From Marinobacter sp. BW6 (lineage in GTDB: Bacteria; Pseudomonadota; Gammaproteobacteria; Pseudomonadales; Oleiphilaceae), in assembly GCF_008107725.1 (NCBI RefSeq), contig NZ_VIRN01000064.1:248001-312000 (forward strand): a stretch of 64,000 bases of DNA, in the 5' to 3' direction. The position numbers were made by a program, and so were the translations under genes. The notes under the pieces were generated by a model. The model had not been told where the DNA came from, did no database searches, and was given only the letters and a program-made list of their open reading frames with translations. Numbering within the stretch: position 1 is the first letter of the stretch; every line of letters starts with the position of its first letter. Shown in pieces: positions 24,159-33,866 of this stretch.

Positions 24159-27100
24159 GTTCGGCTACCTCGAGGAGTTCAAGAATTTTCTCAAACTGGA
24201 AATCGTTGGTGAGTCTTGTGAGCTCAAGCGTAAAGGATTCGGTGGCATCGCCGCTGTGTTTCAGGGCATGGAGTGCTTCAAGCAGACCTTTCCGGTGACC
24301 GATCCGGGCCAGATCAGCCAGCGCCAGGCGGTGCTCTATATCGGGTAAGGGTAGGGCTCCGTGCTCTGGGGCAGGGATAGCGGCAAGGGGGTCCGCGCTC
24401 TTGTTAAAACGCCATCCCAGATCCAGTACGCCGGCAATGGTGTCGAGTAGCAGGTTCAGTCGCACCGGTTTTATGATGTAGCCATCATGCAAACGTGGGG
24501 AATCCGCCGCGTGGTGACCCTCATTGGCGTCGGCCGAGACCATCACGACCGGGATGGAATGCTTTTGTTCTCTCAGCAATGTCAGCACTTCCCAACCGCT
24601 CATGCCCGGCATGGATACGTCGAGAAGCACAAGGTCGGGGTGCTCGGCCTCAACGGTCTCCAGTACCTGCAGCGCATTGCCGATGTCGATGATTTCAAAG
24701 CCCAGCGGCGAGAGCATGGCGCGCATGACCTGACGGTGGGAAACGTCGTCGTCCACCAGCAGCACCTTGCGCCGGGTACCGTGATAGCCGTAGATCCGCC
24801 GGGTGGGGGTTGAGATGGAGCGCGGTGTTGAGGAATGCAGGCTTGATAGCATCAGGCTCACCCGGAATACGCTGCCCTGGCCGGGTTCGCTTTCTACCGT
24901 GATGTCACCTCCCATGATTTCCGTGAGCAGGCGGGTAATGGTCAGACCCAGACCTGTGCCGGCCCGGCTTTGCCCAGGAGTCCGGATACGTTCGAAGGGC
25001 CGGAAGATGCGTTCCACGTTCTCCGGGGCGATGCCCTCGCCGGTATCGCGCACGGTGAACTCAGCGACCTGACTGCGATAGCGAAGGGTCAGGGAGACGC
25101 CACCCCGGTCGGTGTATTTGATGGCGTTGGACAGAAGGTTGATCAGAATCTGGCGCAACCGCTTCTCGTCGGTGGTCACCATCTCTGGCAGCGGATTGGG
25201 ACAGTGGTAATCAAAGGCCAGGCCCTTGTCTTCTGCCTGCAGGCGGAACATGGTTACAAGTTGCTCCATCAACAGCTCAATCCGGACCTGATCTCGGTGC
25301 AGGTCCAGTCGGCCTGCTTCGATTTTGGAAATATCCAACAACCCCTCAATCAGATCCGCGAGGTACTCACCACTGCGGCGAATCACACCCAGGGCTTCCT
25401 TGCGGTGTGAGGGGATGGTCTCGTCGTTTTCCATCAGCTGGGCATAACCGAGAATGGCATTGAGGGGTGACCGTAATTCGTGGCTAATTCCAGTCAAATA
25501 GCGACTTTTCGCCCCATTTGCTGCCTCTGCCTGCTCTTTTGCCTGTTGCAGGGCCTGGTCTGTTCGTTCATGGGCCACGATCTCTTCCATCAACAGACGG
25601 TTCTGGCGCCGGGACTCTTCCTCGGCCACCACCCGGCTCTCATGGGCGAGCACGAACAGCCAGCAGATTACGCCCGTGACGATGACCAGGATAAAGAAAA
25701 CTTTCCACAGGGTGACCGACAAAAGAATGCCTTCAGCGGGTGAAGCGACCGGCGTCTTGAAATAGATCAGGGACAGCAGCAGGCCGGAAAGGCCGTTGAT
25801 GAGCACCAGCAGGCTCAGAAAATGCCCGAGCCTTGAGCGCAGACCGGCCAACACCGGTTTTGGCATCAGGCTCCCGAGAAACTGATTGAGCTGTTCCTGA
25901 TATCCTGCCCCCGGTTTGCAGGCGTCTGCGCAACGGGCATCGAGTGAACAGCACAGTGAACAGATGGTGCCGTCATACGCGGGACAATGGGTGAGATCTT
26001 CCGGTTCGAAGTGATGTTCACAAATCGTGCACTGCACGAGCTGATGGTCAGTAGCGATGGGGACGAATGGCCGTGCTGTGTAGAAACGGCCACCGGTTTT
26101 CCAGGCGATCAGAGGCGCCATGATCAGCGCGACTCCCATGGCGATAAAATGGGAAAGAGCCTCCGGATAAACGCCCAGTATGCCGGTATGGCAGATGATG
26201 CCTACTACAGAGGCCGTCAGCATGGCACCAACCCCGACCGGGTTGATGTCGTACAGGTGGGCACGTTTGAACTCAATGTGTGCGGGACTGAGCCCCAGTG
26301 GTTTGTTGATCACCAGATCCGCCACCAGCGAACCAACCCAGGCAATGGCGACGATGCCATAGAAACCCAGGGTTTCCTCCAGCGCCCGGTAAACCCCCAG
26401 TTCCATCACCAGAAGGGCAATGGCGACGTTGAAAAACAGCCAGACAACTCGTCCGGGGTGGCTGTGGGTGAGTCGCGAGAAGAAGTTGGACCAGGCGATG
26501 GAGCCGGCATAGGCATTGGTAACGTTGATTTTGAGCTGGCAAAGAATGACGAAAATGCCCGCCATCGCCAGGGAGATCTCGGGCGAATGGGTAATGTAAT
26601 TGAAGGCGATCAGATACATCTGGGTCGGATCAGCCGCCTCCGAGGCGGTAACGCCCTGTTTCAGGGCAAGAACCGCAAGAAAGGAGCCCGCCAGGATTTT
26701 CAACATGCCGATCACAATCCAGCCAGGTCCGCCTGCCATCACGGCGGCCCACCAACGTCGCTTTTCCCGGGCATTGCGGGGTTCTGGAATGAAGCGCAGG
26801 AAATCCACCTGCTCGCCGATCTGGGCAATTAAAGAGAAAACCACGGCCGCCGCAGCCCCGAACATGACGATGCTGAATCCATCGGAATTAACCGGGTTAA
26901 CTCCCTTGAACTGTGTCCAGTCGCTGACTGAAGAGGCATCGGCGTAAACAATAAAAACAAACGGTATCAGCTGCAAAAGGATGAAAGCCGGCTGGGTCCA
27001 GACCTGGAACCGACTGATCGTGGTGATTCCATGTATAACCAGTGGAATGATGACCACGGCACAGATCAGGTAGCCGAGAACCAGGGGAACCCCGAACAGC

Positions 27101-27528
27101 ATTTCCAATGCCATGGCCATGATGGCCGCCTCGATGGCGAAAAAGATAAACGTGAACGAAGCGTAGATCAGCGAGGTGATGGTGGAGCCTATATAGCCAA
27201 AGCCGGCACCGCGAGTCAGCAGATCGATGTCGACGCCGTAACGGGCCGCGTAGTAACTGATCGGGATGGCGGTGAGGAAAATCACCAGACTGACGGCCAG
27301 TATGGCGGCGACCGCATTGTCGAATCCGTAGTGGAGGGTAATGGAGCCGCCGATGGCTTCCAGCGCGAGGAAGGAGATGGCGCCCAGGGCGGTGTTGCTT
27401 ACCCGGGCCGCCGACCAGCGCCGGGCACTCTTGGCGGTAAAGCGAAGCGCATAGTCTTCCAGGGTCTGGTTGGCTACCCACTGGTTGTAGCTGCGCCGAA
27501 CCCGAAAAATATTCTGTCTTGCCGCCAT
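24145..27528 (-). CDS. NCS1 permease-fused hybrid sensor histidine kinase
   Basis: 1127 residues in several modules. An NCS1 (purine/cytosine permease) transporter of about 12 helices spans 1-~480. A Cys-rich cytoplasmic cluster (C500, C503, C515, C523, C526, C527, C533, C537) follows, then two further helices (~567-627) and a coiled coil. HisKA carries His683 (SHELRSP), HATPase_c has Asn801 and the G-box GTGLGL, and the receiver has Asp970 and Lys1020. A Lys/Glu-rich helical tail without an obvious HPt histidine motif ends the protein. It likely senses, and may also transport, a small nitrogen compound and phosphorylates the LuxR regulator encoded next. It is divergent from the amide/urea ABC operon, which suggests an amide or urea ligand. 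The ligand is inference. Confidence 0.92.
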   Translation of the reverse strand: MAARQNIFRVRRSYNQWVANQTLEDYALRFTAKSARRWSAARVSNTALGAISFLALEAIGGSITLHYGFDNAVAAILAVSLVIFLTAIPISYYAARYGVDIDLLTRGAGFGYIGSTITSLIYASFTFIFFAIEAAIMAMALEMLFGVPLVLGYLICAVVIIPLVIHGITTISRFQVWTQPAFILLQLIPFVFIVYADASSVSDWTQFKGVNPVNSDGFSIVMFGAAAAVVFSLIAQIGEQVDFLRFIPEPRNAREKRRWWAAVMAGGPGWIVIGMLKILAGSFLAVLALKQGVTASEAADPTQMYLIAFNYITHSPEISLAMAGIFVILCQLKINVTNAYAGSIAWSNFFSRLTHSHPGRVVWLFFNVAIALLVMELGVYRALEETLGFYGIVAIAWVGSLVADLVINKPLGLSPAHIEFKRAHLYDINPVGVGAMLTASVVGIICHTGILGVYPEALSHFIAMGVALIMAPLIAWKTGGRFYTARPFVPIATDHQLVQCTICEHHFEPEDLTHCPAYDGTICSLCCSLDARCADACKPGAGYQEQLNQFLGSLMPKPVLAGLRSRLGHFLSLLVLINGLSGLLLSLIYFKTPVASPAEGILLSVTLWKVFFILVIVTGVICWLFVLAHESRVVAEEESRRQNRLLMEEIVAHERTDQALQQAKEQAEAANGAKSRYLTGISHELRSPLNAILGYAQLMENDETIPSHRKEALGVIRRSGEYLADLIEGLLDISKIEAGRLDLHRDQVRIELLMEQLVTMFRLQAEDKGLAFDYHCPNPLPEMVTTDEKRLRQILINLLSNAIKYTDRGGVSLTLRYRSQVAEFTVRDTGEGIAPENVERIFRPFERIRTPGQSRAGTGLGLTITRLLTEIMGGDITVESEPGQGSVFRVSLMLSSLHSSTPRSISTPTRRIYGYHGTRRKVLLVDDDVSHRQVMRAMLSPLGFEIIDIGNALQVLETVEAEHPDLVLLDVSMPGMSGWEVLTLLREQKHSIPVVMVSADANEGHHAADSPRLHDGYIIKPVRLNLLLDTIAGVLDLGWRFNKSADPLAAIPAPEHGALPLPDIEHRLALADLARIGHRKGLLEALHALKHSGDATESFTLELTRLTNDFQFEKILELLEVAEHEAS

Positions 27529-27824
27529 GACTGCCTTGCCTTTGGTGTTTGAGTGCCCCGCGTTAGTGCAGCTTCAAGCTGAAATGCACCGGATGAGAAA
27601 ACCGGAACAATATCCGTGCCATAGACCGGTGCAGGGATGTTCTTCTTCTGCATGCCTGCGTTTTAGCCTGTCCTGTTGGTTACAGGAATGCGTCAAATGA
27701 CGTAGCACGCTGGGGCGATTGCCGAATGGGCACCTGTACGGGCGCCGAGCAGAATGATTCTCGTGGGCGCTGTGCTTTCGAAGGGAAGCGCGGATCCGGA
27801 CTTCAAAAACTGCGAGGAATCACC
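27529..27824. promoter_or_regulatory. Divergent control region between the permease-kinase and urtA
   Basis: 296 bp containing both promoters. Besides the regulatory element at 27691-27727, I see no perfect sigma-70 or sigma-54 promoter. The untranslated part between the element and urtA is about 97 bp. An ORF reading from 27726 into urtA has no supporting ribosome-binding site and is not taken as coding. Confidence 0.5.
27691..27727 (+). promoter_or_regulatory. Conserved regulatory element, copy A (before urtA)
   Basis: CGTCAAATGACGTAG (27691-27705), containing a perfect five-base-arm inverted repeat CGTCA-AA-TGACG. Then follow GGGGC at 27712-27716 and CGAAT at 27723-27727. The same three blocks at the same offsets occur before fmdA. 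It is a likely binding site of the LuxR-type regulator encoded 3.5 kb away. Confidence 0.7.
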
Positions 27825-29096
27825 ATGGATACGACAGATCAAGCCGCCAACGGGCGGTCGTTTGGTAAGGGACTGGGGCTGAAAAAGAGCCTGATGACGC
27901 TGGCGGCTTCCGTCATGCTTGCGACGTCGGCACAGGCGGCAGTGCCGGCCACAGCAGAGGTCAACACGACTGGTCTGGCGGTGACGGATGACACCGTTAC
28001 GGTCGGCATTCTGCACTCCATCACCGGCACAATGGCGATCAGTGAGATTGGCTCGGTTCAGGCGGAAAAGCTGGCTATTGACCAGATCAACGCCTCCGGT
28101 GGTGTCCTGGGCCGCCAGATTGAATTCGTCCAGGAAGACGGCGCCAGTGACTGGCCGACCTTCGCTGAAAAATCCCGGAAGCTACTGCGCCAGGACAACG
28201 TTGCTGCGATCTTCGGCGCCTGGACCTCGGCTTCCCGCAAGGCCGTTCTCCCAGTTATCGAGCAATACAACGGCATGCTCTATTACCCCACCTTCTATGA
28301 GGGTCTGGAGCAGTCGCCCAACGTGGTCTACACCGGCCAGGAAGCGACCCAGCAGATCCTTGCCAGTATCGACTGGGCCGCAGAAACCAAGGGTGCCAAA
28401 AGCTTCTATCTGCTCGGATCGGACTACATCTGGCCCCGTACTTCGAACAAGATCGCCCGCAAGCACATCGAGGACAAGCTGGGCCTCAAGGTCTCTGGCG
28501 AAGAGTACTATCCGCTGGGTCACACCCAGTTCAACTCGGTTATCAACAAGATCAAGCTGCGCAAGCCGGACGTGATCTTTGCCTCGGTTGTCGGTGGCTC
28601 CAACGTGGCCTTCTACAAGCAGATGAAAGCGGCCGGTATCGATTTCACCGATGAGAAGCCCCTTCTGCTGACCATCTCCGTGACCGAGGACGAGATCCGC
28701 GGTATCGGCGGTGAGAATGTGGACGGCATCTACGCCTCCATGAAGTATTTCCAGAGCCTCGATAACCCCAACAACAAGGAATTTGTTGCGGCCTTCAAGG
28801 AAGCCTACGGCGATGACATGGTCATCGGTGACGTGACCCAGGCGGCTTATCTCGGCCCATGGCTGTGGAAAGCAGCGGTTGAAAAAGCCGGCTCATTCGA
28901 CATCGACAAGATCCGTGAAGAGTTCGCAGGCATCGAGTTCACGAAAGCGCCAGAAGGTTACGTGCGCATCCACGAAAACCATCATCTATGGTCCAAGACC
29001 CGTATCGGCCAGGCTCAACCTGACGGCCAGTACAAGGTTGTCTATGAGACCGAAGAACTGATGGAACCGGACCCGTTCCCGGAAGGCTACCAATAA
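27825..29096 (+). CDS. urtA: Urea/short-chain amide ABC transporter, substrate-binding protein (UrtA/FmdD type)
   Basis: 423 residues from ATG 27825, which has GAGGAA seven bases upstream. Signal peptide LKKSLMTLAASVMLATSAQA. The mature protein begins TVTVGILHSITGTMAISEIG and includes FGAWTSASRKAVLPVIEQYNGMLYYPTFYEG, characteristic of the UrtA/FmdD/AmiC family of branched-chain-amino-acid-type binding proteins for urea and short amides. The urt symbol follows the family. Linkage to amidase and formamidase, and the absence of urease genes here, favour formamide or acetamide as substrate. A hairpin follows the stop codon. Confidence 0.9.
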   Translation: MDTTDQAANGRSFGKGLGLKKSLMTLAASVMLATSAQAAVPATAEVNTTGLAVTDDTVTVGILHSITGTMAISEIGSVQAEKLAIDQINASGGVLGRQIEFVQEDGASDWPTFAEKSRKLLRQDNVAAIFGAWTSASRKAVLPVIEQYNGMLYYPTFYEGLEQSPNVVYTGQEATQQILASIDWAAETKGAKSFYLLGSDYIWPRTSNKIARKHIEDKLGLKVSGEEYYPLGHTQFNSVINKIKLRKPDVIFASVVGGSNVAFYKQMKAAGIDFTDEKPLLLTISVTEDEIRGIGGENVDGIYASMKYFQSLDNPNNKEFVAAFKEAYGDDMVIGDVTQAAYLGPWLWKAAVEKAGSFDIDKIREEFAGIEFTKAPEGYVRIHENHHLWSKTRIGQAQPDGQYKVVYETEELMEPDPFPEGYQ

Positions 29097-29104
29097 GCCC
29101 GGAC

Positions 29105-29128
29105 TGCTGGCGCCCCCGGGCGCCAGCA
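29105..29128 (+). promoter_or_regulatory. Intercistronic hairpin after the binding-protein gene
   Basis: A perfect 10-bp stem, TGCTGGCGCC (29105-29114) and GGCGCCAGCA (29119-29128), with a four-base loop and no T-run. Such structures after a binding-protein gene commonly raise its expression over that of the permeases by mRNA protection. This role is inferred. Confidence 0.5.
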
Positions 29129-29195
29129 TCCGTTGCCTCTGCAACACGAGATTAAGGGTTTGAAGGGTAAGTTGGTCTAAAGGGGAGTAAGGGTC

Positions 29196-30122
29196 ATGTT
29201 TGATGGCTACACCAGCAGTGAATTGATGTCGATATTTGCCATGCAGGGGTTTGCCGGGCTCTCCCTGTTTTCAGTGTTCGTACTGATGGCATTGGGCCTG
29301 GCCATCATCTTTGGTCAGATGGGGGTGATCAATATGGCCCACGGGGAGTTCATGATCCTCGGCGCCTACACAACCTACCTGACATCCGGTTTTTTCCAGT
29401 CCTATCTGCCGAGCCTGTTCGGCGGCTACTTCTTCGTCGCCATGGTTCTGGCTTTCCTGATTTGTGCTGCCCTGGGGGCATTCGTCGAATGGCTCATGAT
29501 ACGGCGACTCTATCACCGACCACTGGATACCCTTCTGGCCACCTGGGGTCTGAGCCTGATCATGCAGCAGGCTTACCGATCCATCTTTGGCGCCCGGGAA
29601 GTGGGTGTGGACCTGCCCGAGTGGATGATGGGGGCGATCCAGGTCACTGACCTGGTGGAGCTGCCCATCAACGGCTTGTTCGTGATGATCATCGCGCTGT
29701 CCATTGCCGTGGGCGTGTATTTCCTGATGTACCGATCCGGTTATGGCAAGAAAGTGCGGGCGGTGGTTCAGAATCGCCCCATGGCTGAAGCCGTTGGTAT
29801 CAACAGTGCCGGTATCGACCGAGCCACCTTTGCCCTCGGGTGTGGCATCGCCGGCGTCGCGGGTGCTGCCTTCACCATGATCGGTTCCACCGGTCCGTCC
29901 TCTGGCCAGGCTTATATCGTAGACACCTTCCTGGTGGTGGTGTTTGGCGGTGCCCAGAGCCTGATCGGCACCATTGTGTCCGCCTTCGGTATATCCCAGG
30001 CCCAGTCCACCATGGAGTTCTTCCTCAGTGGTTCCATGGCCAAGGTGCTCACCCTGCTGGTCGTCGTCGGCATCTTGATGCTGCGTCCAGAAGGACTCAT
30101 GGCCCTCAAGGTCCGTCGCTAG
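29196..30122 (+). CDS. urtB: Urea/amide ABC transporter permease UrtB type
   Basis: 308 residues, about eight membrane helices, LivH/UrtB family. Recognisable stretches are FGQMGVINMAHGEFMILGAYTTY and AFLICAALGAFVEWLMIRRLYHRPLDTLLATWGLSLI. It forms the translocation pore with the UrtC-type subunit. It is preceded by AAAGGGGAGTAAGGGTC and followed nine bases later by urtC. Confidence 0.92.
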   Translation: MFDGYTSSELMSIFAMQGFAGLSLFSVFVLMALGLAIIFGQMGVINMAHGEFMILGAYTTYLTSGFFQSYLPSLFGGYFFVAMVLAFLICAALGAFVEWLMIRRLYHRPLDTLLATWGLSLIMQQAYRSIFGAREVGVDLPEWMMGAIQVTDLVELPINGLFVMIIALSIAVGVYFLMYRSGYGKKVRAVVQNRPMAEAVGINSAGIDRATFALGCGIAGVAGAAFTMIGSTGPSSGQAYIVDTFLVVVFGGAQSLIGTIVSAFGISQAQSTMEFFLSGSMAKVLTLLVVVGILMLRPEGLMALKVRR

Positions 30123-30131
30123 GAGATTGTC

Positions 30132-31340
30132 ATGAAGAGTTCATCCCCATTGAAATGGTTTGCCACCCGCGAGGGACTGTATTACGTCGCACTTGCCGTG
30201 TTGCTGGTGGTGCTTTTGCCACTGGCGCTCGACCCATTCCGCCTGAACATGGTGGGCAAGTACCTGACCTACGCCTTTGTCGCCATTGGCCTGGTGATGT
30301 GCTGGGGCAAGGCTGGCATTCTCAGCCTGGGCCAGGGTGTGTTCTTTGGTCTTGGCGGCTACTGCATGGCCATGTTCCTGAAGCTGGAGGCCTCCACTCC
30401 GGAGGCCACCGCCATCCAGTCCACCCCCGGCATCCCGGATTTCATGGACTGGAACCAGCTCACCGAGCTGCCCTGGTTCTGGGAACCGTTCCACAGCTTC
30501 TCCTTTACCTTGCTGGCGGTGATCGGTGTGCCGGTTCTGCTGGCGTTCGTTATCGGCTTCGCCATGTTTACCCGGCGGGTGGGGGGCGTGTACTTCGCCA
30601 TCATCACCCAGGCTATCGCCGCAATCCTGACGATTCTGATTATCGGACAGCAGGGCTATACCGGCGGTGTGAACGGCATTACCGATCTGCAGACGCTGAA
30701 CGGCTGGGACATCCGCACCGATGAAGCCCGGACCATCCTGTACTTTGTCTGTGTTGGCATGCTGTTCCTCTGCCTGTTTGTGGCGCGCCTTGTCCAGAAC
30801 CGGAAGCTGGGCCGCATCCTGGTGGCCATGAACGCCCAGGAAAACCGGGTGCGTTTTTCTGGCTATGACGTTGCCGCCTTCAAGATCTTCGTGTTCTGCC
30901 TGGCAGCGGCTTTTGCCGGCGTCGGTGGTGCCATGTTCACCCTGATTGTTGGCTTCATGTCGCCGTCGTTCATCGGCATCGTCGCGTCCATCGAGATGGT
31001 CATCTTCTGTGCCCTGGGTGGCCGGTTGTCCATCCTCGGCGCGGTCTACGGTGCCTTGCTGGTGAATGCCGCCAAGAGTGGCTTCTCGGAATCCTTCCCG
31101 GAACTCTGGCCGTTTGCCATGGGTGCCTTGTTTATCGGTGTCGTACTGGCCTTCCCGAACGGTCTGGCCGGCCTGTATCAGACCTACGTCATGCCCCTGG
31201 AAGACAAGATCTTCAAGCGCAACAAGGGTGCACAGCTGGAGGCCAAGCCCGCGGAAAAAGCCGCAGAGCCAAAGCCGACCGCTGAGAAGACTTCTGATTA
31301 CGATCCGATGATCGATTCCTACAGCCCGGAGAAATCGTGA
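30132..31340 (+). CDS. urtC: Urea/amide ABC transporter permease UrtC type
   Basis: 402 residues, LivM/UrtC family. Multiple helices include CWGKAGILSLGQGVFFGLGGYCMAMF and YFAIITQAIAAILTILIIGQQGYTGG. A charged, Ala/Lys/Pro-rich C-terminal tail of about 40 residues (KPAEKAAEPKPTAEKT) is cytoplasmic and of unknown role. Its TGA overlaps the urtD ATG (TGATG), so translation is coupled. Confidence 0.92.
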   Translation: MKSSSPLKWFATREGLYYVALAVLLVVLLPLALDPFRLNMVGKYLTYAFVAIGLVMCWGKAGILSLGQGVFFGLGGYCMAMFLKLEASTPEATAIQSTPGIPDFMDWNQLTELPWFWEPFHSFSFTLLAVIGVPVLLAFVIGFAMFTRRVGGVYFAIITQAIAAILTILIIGQQGYTGGVNGITDLQTLNGWDIRTDEARTILYFVCVGMLFLCLFVARLVQNRKLGRILVAMNAQENRVRFSGYDVAAFKIFVFCLAAAFAGVGGAMFTLIVGFMSPSFIGIVASIEMVIFCALGGRLSILGAVYGALLVNAAKSGFSESFPELWPFAMGALFIGVVLAFPNGLAGLYQTYVMPLEDKIFKRNKGAQLEAKPAEKAAEPKPTAEKTSDYDPMIDSYSPEKS

Positions 31341-32098
31341 TGAGTGCAGCCAAAAGCAAAAGTGGGGATTTCCTGCTGGCGGTCGAAGGCCTGACCGTGT
31401 CATTCGATGGCTTCAAGGCCGTGGATGACCTGTCCTTCTACCTGGATCCCAAGGAAATCCGGGTCATCATCGGCCCCAACGGTGCCGGTAAAACCACGGT
31501 TCTGGACCTGATCTGCGGCAAGACCAAGGCCACGTCCGGCTCCATCAAGTTTGACGGTAAGGAGCTTACCAAGCTCAAGGAGCACCAGATTGTTCACTCG
31601 GGTGTGGGCCGGAAATTCCAGACCCCGTCAGTGTTCGAGGACCTGACCGTCTTCGAAAACCTTGAAGTGTCCTACCCAAAGGGACACAGCGTGATGGGCG
31701 CGCTTGGATTCAAGCGCGACGCGGAGGTGATCAAGGCTGTGGAGGAAGTGGCTGAAACCATCTTCCTGACCGAGGCCCTGAATGAGCCGGCTGCATCGTT
31801 GAGCCATGGCCAGAAGCAGTGGCTGGAGATCGGCATGCTGCTGATCCAGAAACCGGACCTGCTGATGCTGGATGAGCCGGTGGCCGGGATGTCCGTCACC
31901 GAGCGCAAGAAAACCGCCGAGCTGCTGAGGGTGATTACCAGGGACCATACGGTGCTGGTGATCGAGCACGACATGCAGTTTGTCGGTGATATCGCTGACC
32001 GGGTCACGGTCATGCATCAGGGCAAAGTTCTTTCCGAAGGGTCAATCGAGCACGTGAAATCGGACCCGAAAGTCATCGAAGTCTACCTGGGGCACTGA
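31340..32098 (+). CDS. urtD: Urea/amide ABC transporter ATP-binding protein UrtD type
   Basis: 252 residues. Walker A GPNGAGKTT is near residue 48, the signature LSHGQKQWLEIG is a UrtD hallmark, and Walker B is LLMLDEP. I take the ATG at 31340, in the TGATG overlap with urtC, over the GTG three bases earlier. It pairs with UrtE to power import. Confidence 0.93.
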   Translation: MSAAKSKSGDFLLAVEGLTVSFDGFKAVDDLSFYLDPKEIRVIIGPNGAGKTTVLDLICGKTKATSGSIKFDGKELTKLKEHQIVHSGVGRKFQTPSVFEDLTVFENLEVSYPKGHSVMGALGFKRDAEVIKAVEEVAETIFLTEALNEPAASLSHGQKQWLEIGMLLIQKPDLLMLDEPVAGMSVTERKKTAELLRVITRDHTVLVIEHDMQFVGDIADRVTVMHQGKVLSEGSIEHVKSDPKVIEVYLGH

Positions 32099-32100
32099 TC

Positions 32101-32790
32101 ATGCTGAGCATCAAACATCATTCGGTGGCCTATGGCCAAAGCACCATCATCGATGACCTCAACCTCGACGTGGCAAAGAACGAAATTGTCGCCGTGGTGG
32201 GGCGTAACGGCATGGGCAAGACCACGCTGATGAAATCCCTGGTGGGCATGACCCCCACGCGAGGCGGTGAGGTCAGCCTGGATGGGAACGACCTTTCCGG
32301 CCTGAAGAGCTTCCAGCGTGTGCGCGCCGGAATCGGTTTCGTGCCGCAGGGGCGGATGATCTTTCCGACACTGACGGTACGGGAGAACATCGAAACCGGC
32401 CTGGCCGCCGTGGGTGAAAAGAAGGTACCCGAGGACCTCTACGAGATGTTCCCGGTACTGAAGGAAATGCAGAACCGGCGTGGTGGCAACCTCTCCGGCG
32501 GCCAGCAACAACAGCTGGCTATTGCCCGGGCACTGGCCACCCGGCCCAAGGTGCTGCTGCTTGACGAACCCACGGAAGGTATCCAGCCCAACATTATCAA
32601 GGAAATCGCGCAGACCCTTCGGCGCATCCGGGATGAGCGGGGCCTGTCGATTGTGGTTTCGGAGCAGGTACTCAGCTTTGTAATGGATGCGGCAGACCGG
32701 ATTCTGGTGATTGAAAAGGGCGCGATTGTGCACGAAGAGAGCCGGGAAGAAGCGGATCAGGACAAGATTGCGAGCTATCTGGCGGTTTAA
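32101..32790 (+). CDS. urtE: Urea/amide ABC transporter ATP-binding protein UrtE type
   Basis: 229 residues, LivF/UrtE family. Walker A is GRNGMGKTT (about 36-44), then the signature [15 protein letters not shown], Walker [14 protein letters not shown] and the switch-region equivalent SEQ. It starts two bases after urtD and ends 14 bases before amiE, so transporter and amidase share a transcript. Confidence 0.93.
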   Translation: MLSIKHHSVAYGQSTIIDDLNLDVAKNEIVAVVGRNGMGKTTLMKSLVGMTPTRGGEVSLDGNDLSGLKSFQRVRAGIGFVPQGRMIFPTLTVRENIETGLAAVGEKKVPEDLYEMFPVLKEMQNRRGGNLSGGQQQQLAIARALATRPKVLLLDEPTEGIQPNIIKEIAQTLRRIRDERGLSIVVSEQVLSFVMDAADRILVIEKGAIVHEESREEADQDKIASYLAV

Positions 32791-32804
32791 CGAGGAGCAG
32801 AACG

Positions 32805-33851
32805 ATGAGACACGGTGATATTTCAAGCAGCAACGATACCGTCGGCGTAGCGGTGGTGAACTACAAGATGCCGCGGCTGCATACCAAAGCCGAGGTGTTG
32901 GACAACGCCCGCAACATCGCTGACATGATCAAGGGTATGAAAGTCGGCTTGCCCGGCATGGATCTGGTGGTGTTCCCGGAATACAGCACCATGGGCATCA
33001 TGTACGACAACGAGGAAATGATGGAAACCGCGGCCACCGTGCCCGGTGACGAAACGGCCATCTTCTCCGCCGCTTGTCGTGAGGCGAACACCTGGGGCGT
33101 GTTTTCGCTGACCGGAGAACGACACGAGGATCACCCCAACAAGGCGCCGTACAACACCCTGGTTCTGATCAACAACGAGGGTGAGGTCGTCCAGAAATAC
33201 CGCAAGTGTATCCCCTGGTGTCCGATCGAGGGGTGGTATCCGGGTGACACTACCTATGTCACCGAGGGTCCAAAGGGCATGAAGATCAGCCTGATCATCT
33301 GCGACGACGGCAACTATCCCGAGATCTGGCGCGATTGCGCCATGAAGGGGGCGGAGCTGATTGTTCGCTGTCAGGGCTACATGTACCCGGCCAAGGAACA
33401 GCAGGTGATGATGGCCAAGAGCATGGCCTGGGCCAACAACTGTTACGTTGCGGTGGCCAACGCCGCCGGATTTGACGGCGTGTATTCCTACTTCGGCCAC
33501 TCCGCGATCATTGGCTTCGATGGCCGTACCCTCGGGGAATGCGGTGAGGAAGACATGGGCATTCAGTATGCCCAGCTGTCCGTAAGCCAGATCCGTGATG
33601 CCCGTGCGAACGACCAGTCCCAGAATCACCTGTTCAAGCTGCTGCACCGGGGCTACACCGGTGTGCATGCCTCCGGGGACGGCGACAAGGGAGTGGCCGA
33701 CTGTCCGTTCGAGTTCTACCGTACCTGGGTGATGGACGCCCAGAAGGCGCAGGAAAATGTGGAGGCCATGACCCGGAAGACGGTAGGTACCGCCGAGTGC
33801 CCGGTGGGCGAGCTGCCGTTCGACGGCAAGGAAAAATCCGCAGGGGCCTAA
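32805..33851 (+). CDS. amiE: Aliphatic amidase (acetamide/formamide amidohydrolase)
   Basis: 348 residues, nearly collinear with Pseudomonas aeruginosa AmiE from the first residues ([20 protein letters not shown]). The nitrilase-superfamily catalytic triad is at the canonical positions: Glu59 in VVFPEY, Lys134 in KYRK and Cys166 in [14 protein letters not shown]. It hydrolyses acetamide, propionamide and similar short amides to the acid and ammonia in the cytoplasm. It lies inside the import operon and is followed 15 bp later by the AAA+ gene, as amiB follows amiE in P. aeruginosa. Confidence 0.97.
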   Translation: MRHGDISSSNDTVGVAVVNYKMPRLHTKAEVLDNARNIADMIKGMKVGLPGMDLVVFPEYSTMGIMYDNEEMMETAATVPGDETAIFSAACREANTWGVFSLTGERHEDHPNKAPYNTLVLINNEGEVVQKYRKCIPWCPIEGWYPGDTTYVTEGPKGMKISLIICDDGNYPEIWRDCAMKGAELIVRCQGYMYPAKEQQVMMAKSMAWANNCYVAVANAAGFDGVYSYFGHSAIIGFDGRTLGECGEEDMGIQYAQLSVSQIRDARANDQSQNHLFKLLHRGYTGVHASGDGDKGVADCPFEFYRTWVMDAQKAQENVEAMTRKTVGTAECPVGELPFDGKEKSAGA

Positions 33852-33866
33852 GCCCGGGAGGCGTTC

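Noticed and set aside
27708..27724. Sigma-54 type GG/GC promoter before urtA
   Set aside because: GGGGC...TTGC is present but the GG to GC spacing is not ten bases.
30141..31403. 420-codon minus-strand frame opposite urtC
   Set aside because: Rich in Gln/His/Asp with no fold-like pattern, a shadow of the hydrophobic permease gene.
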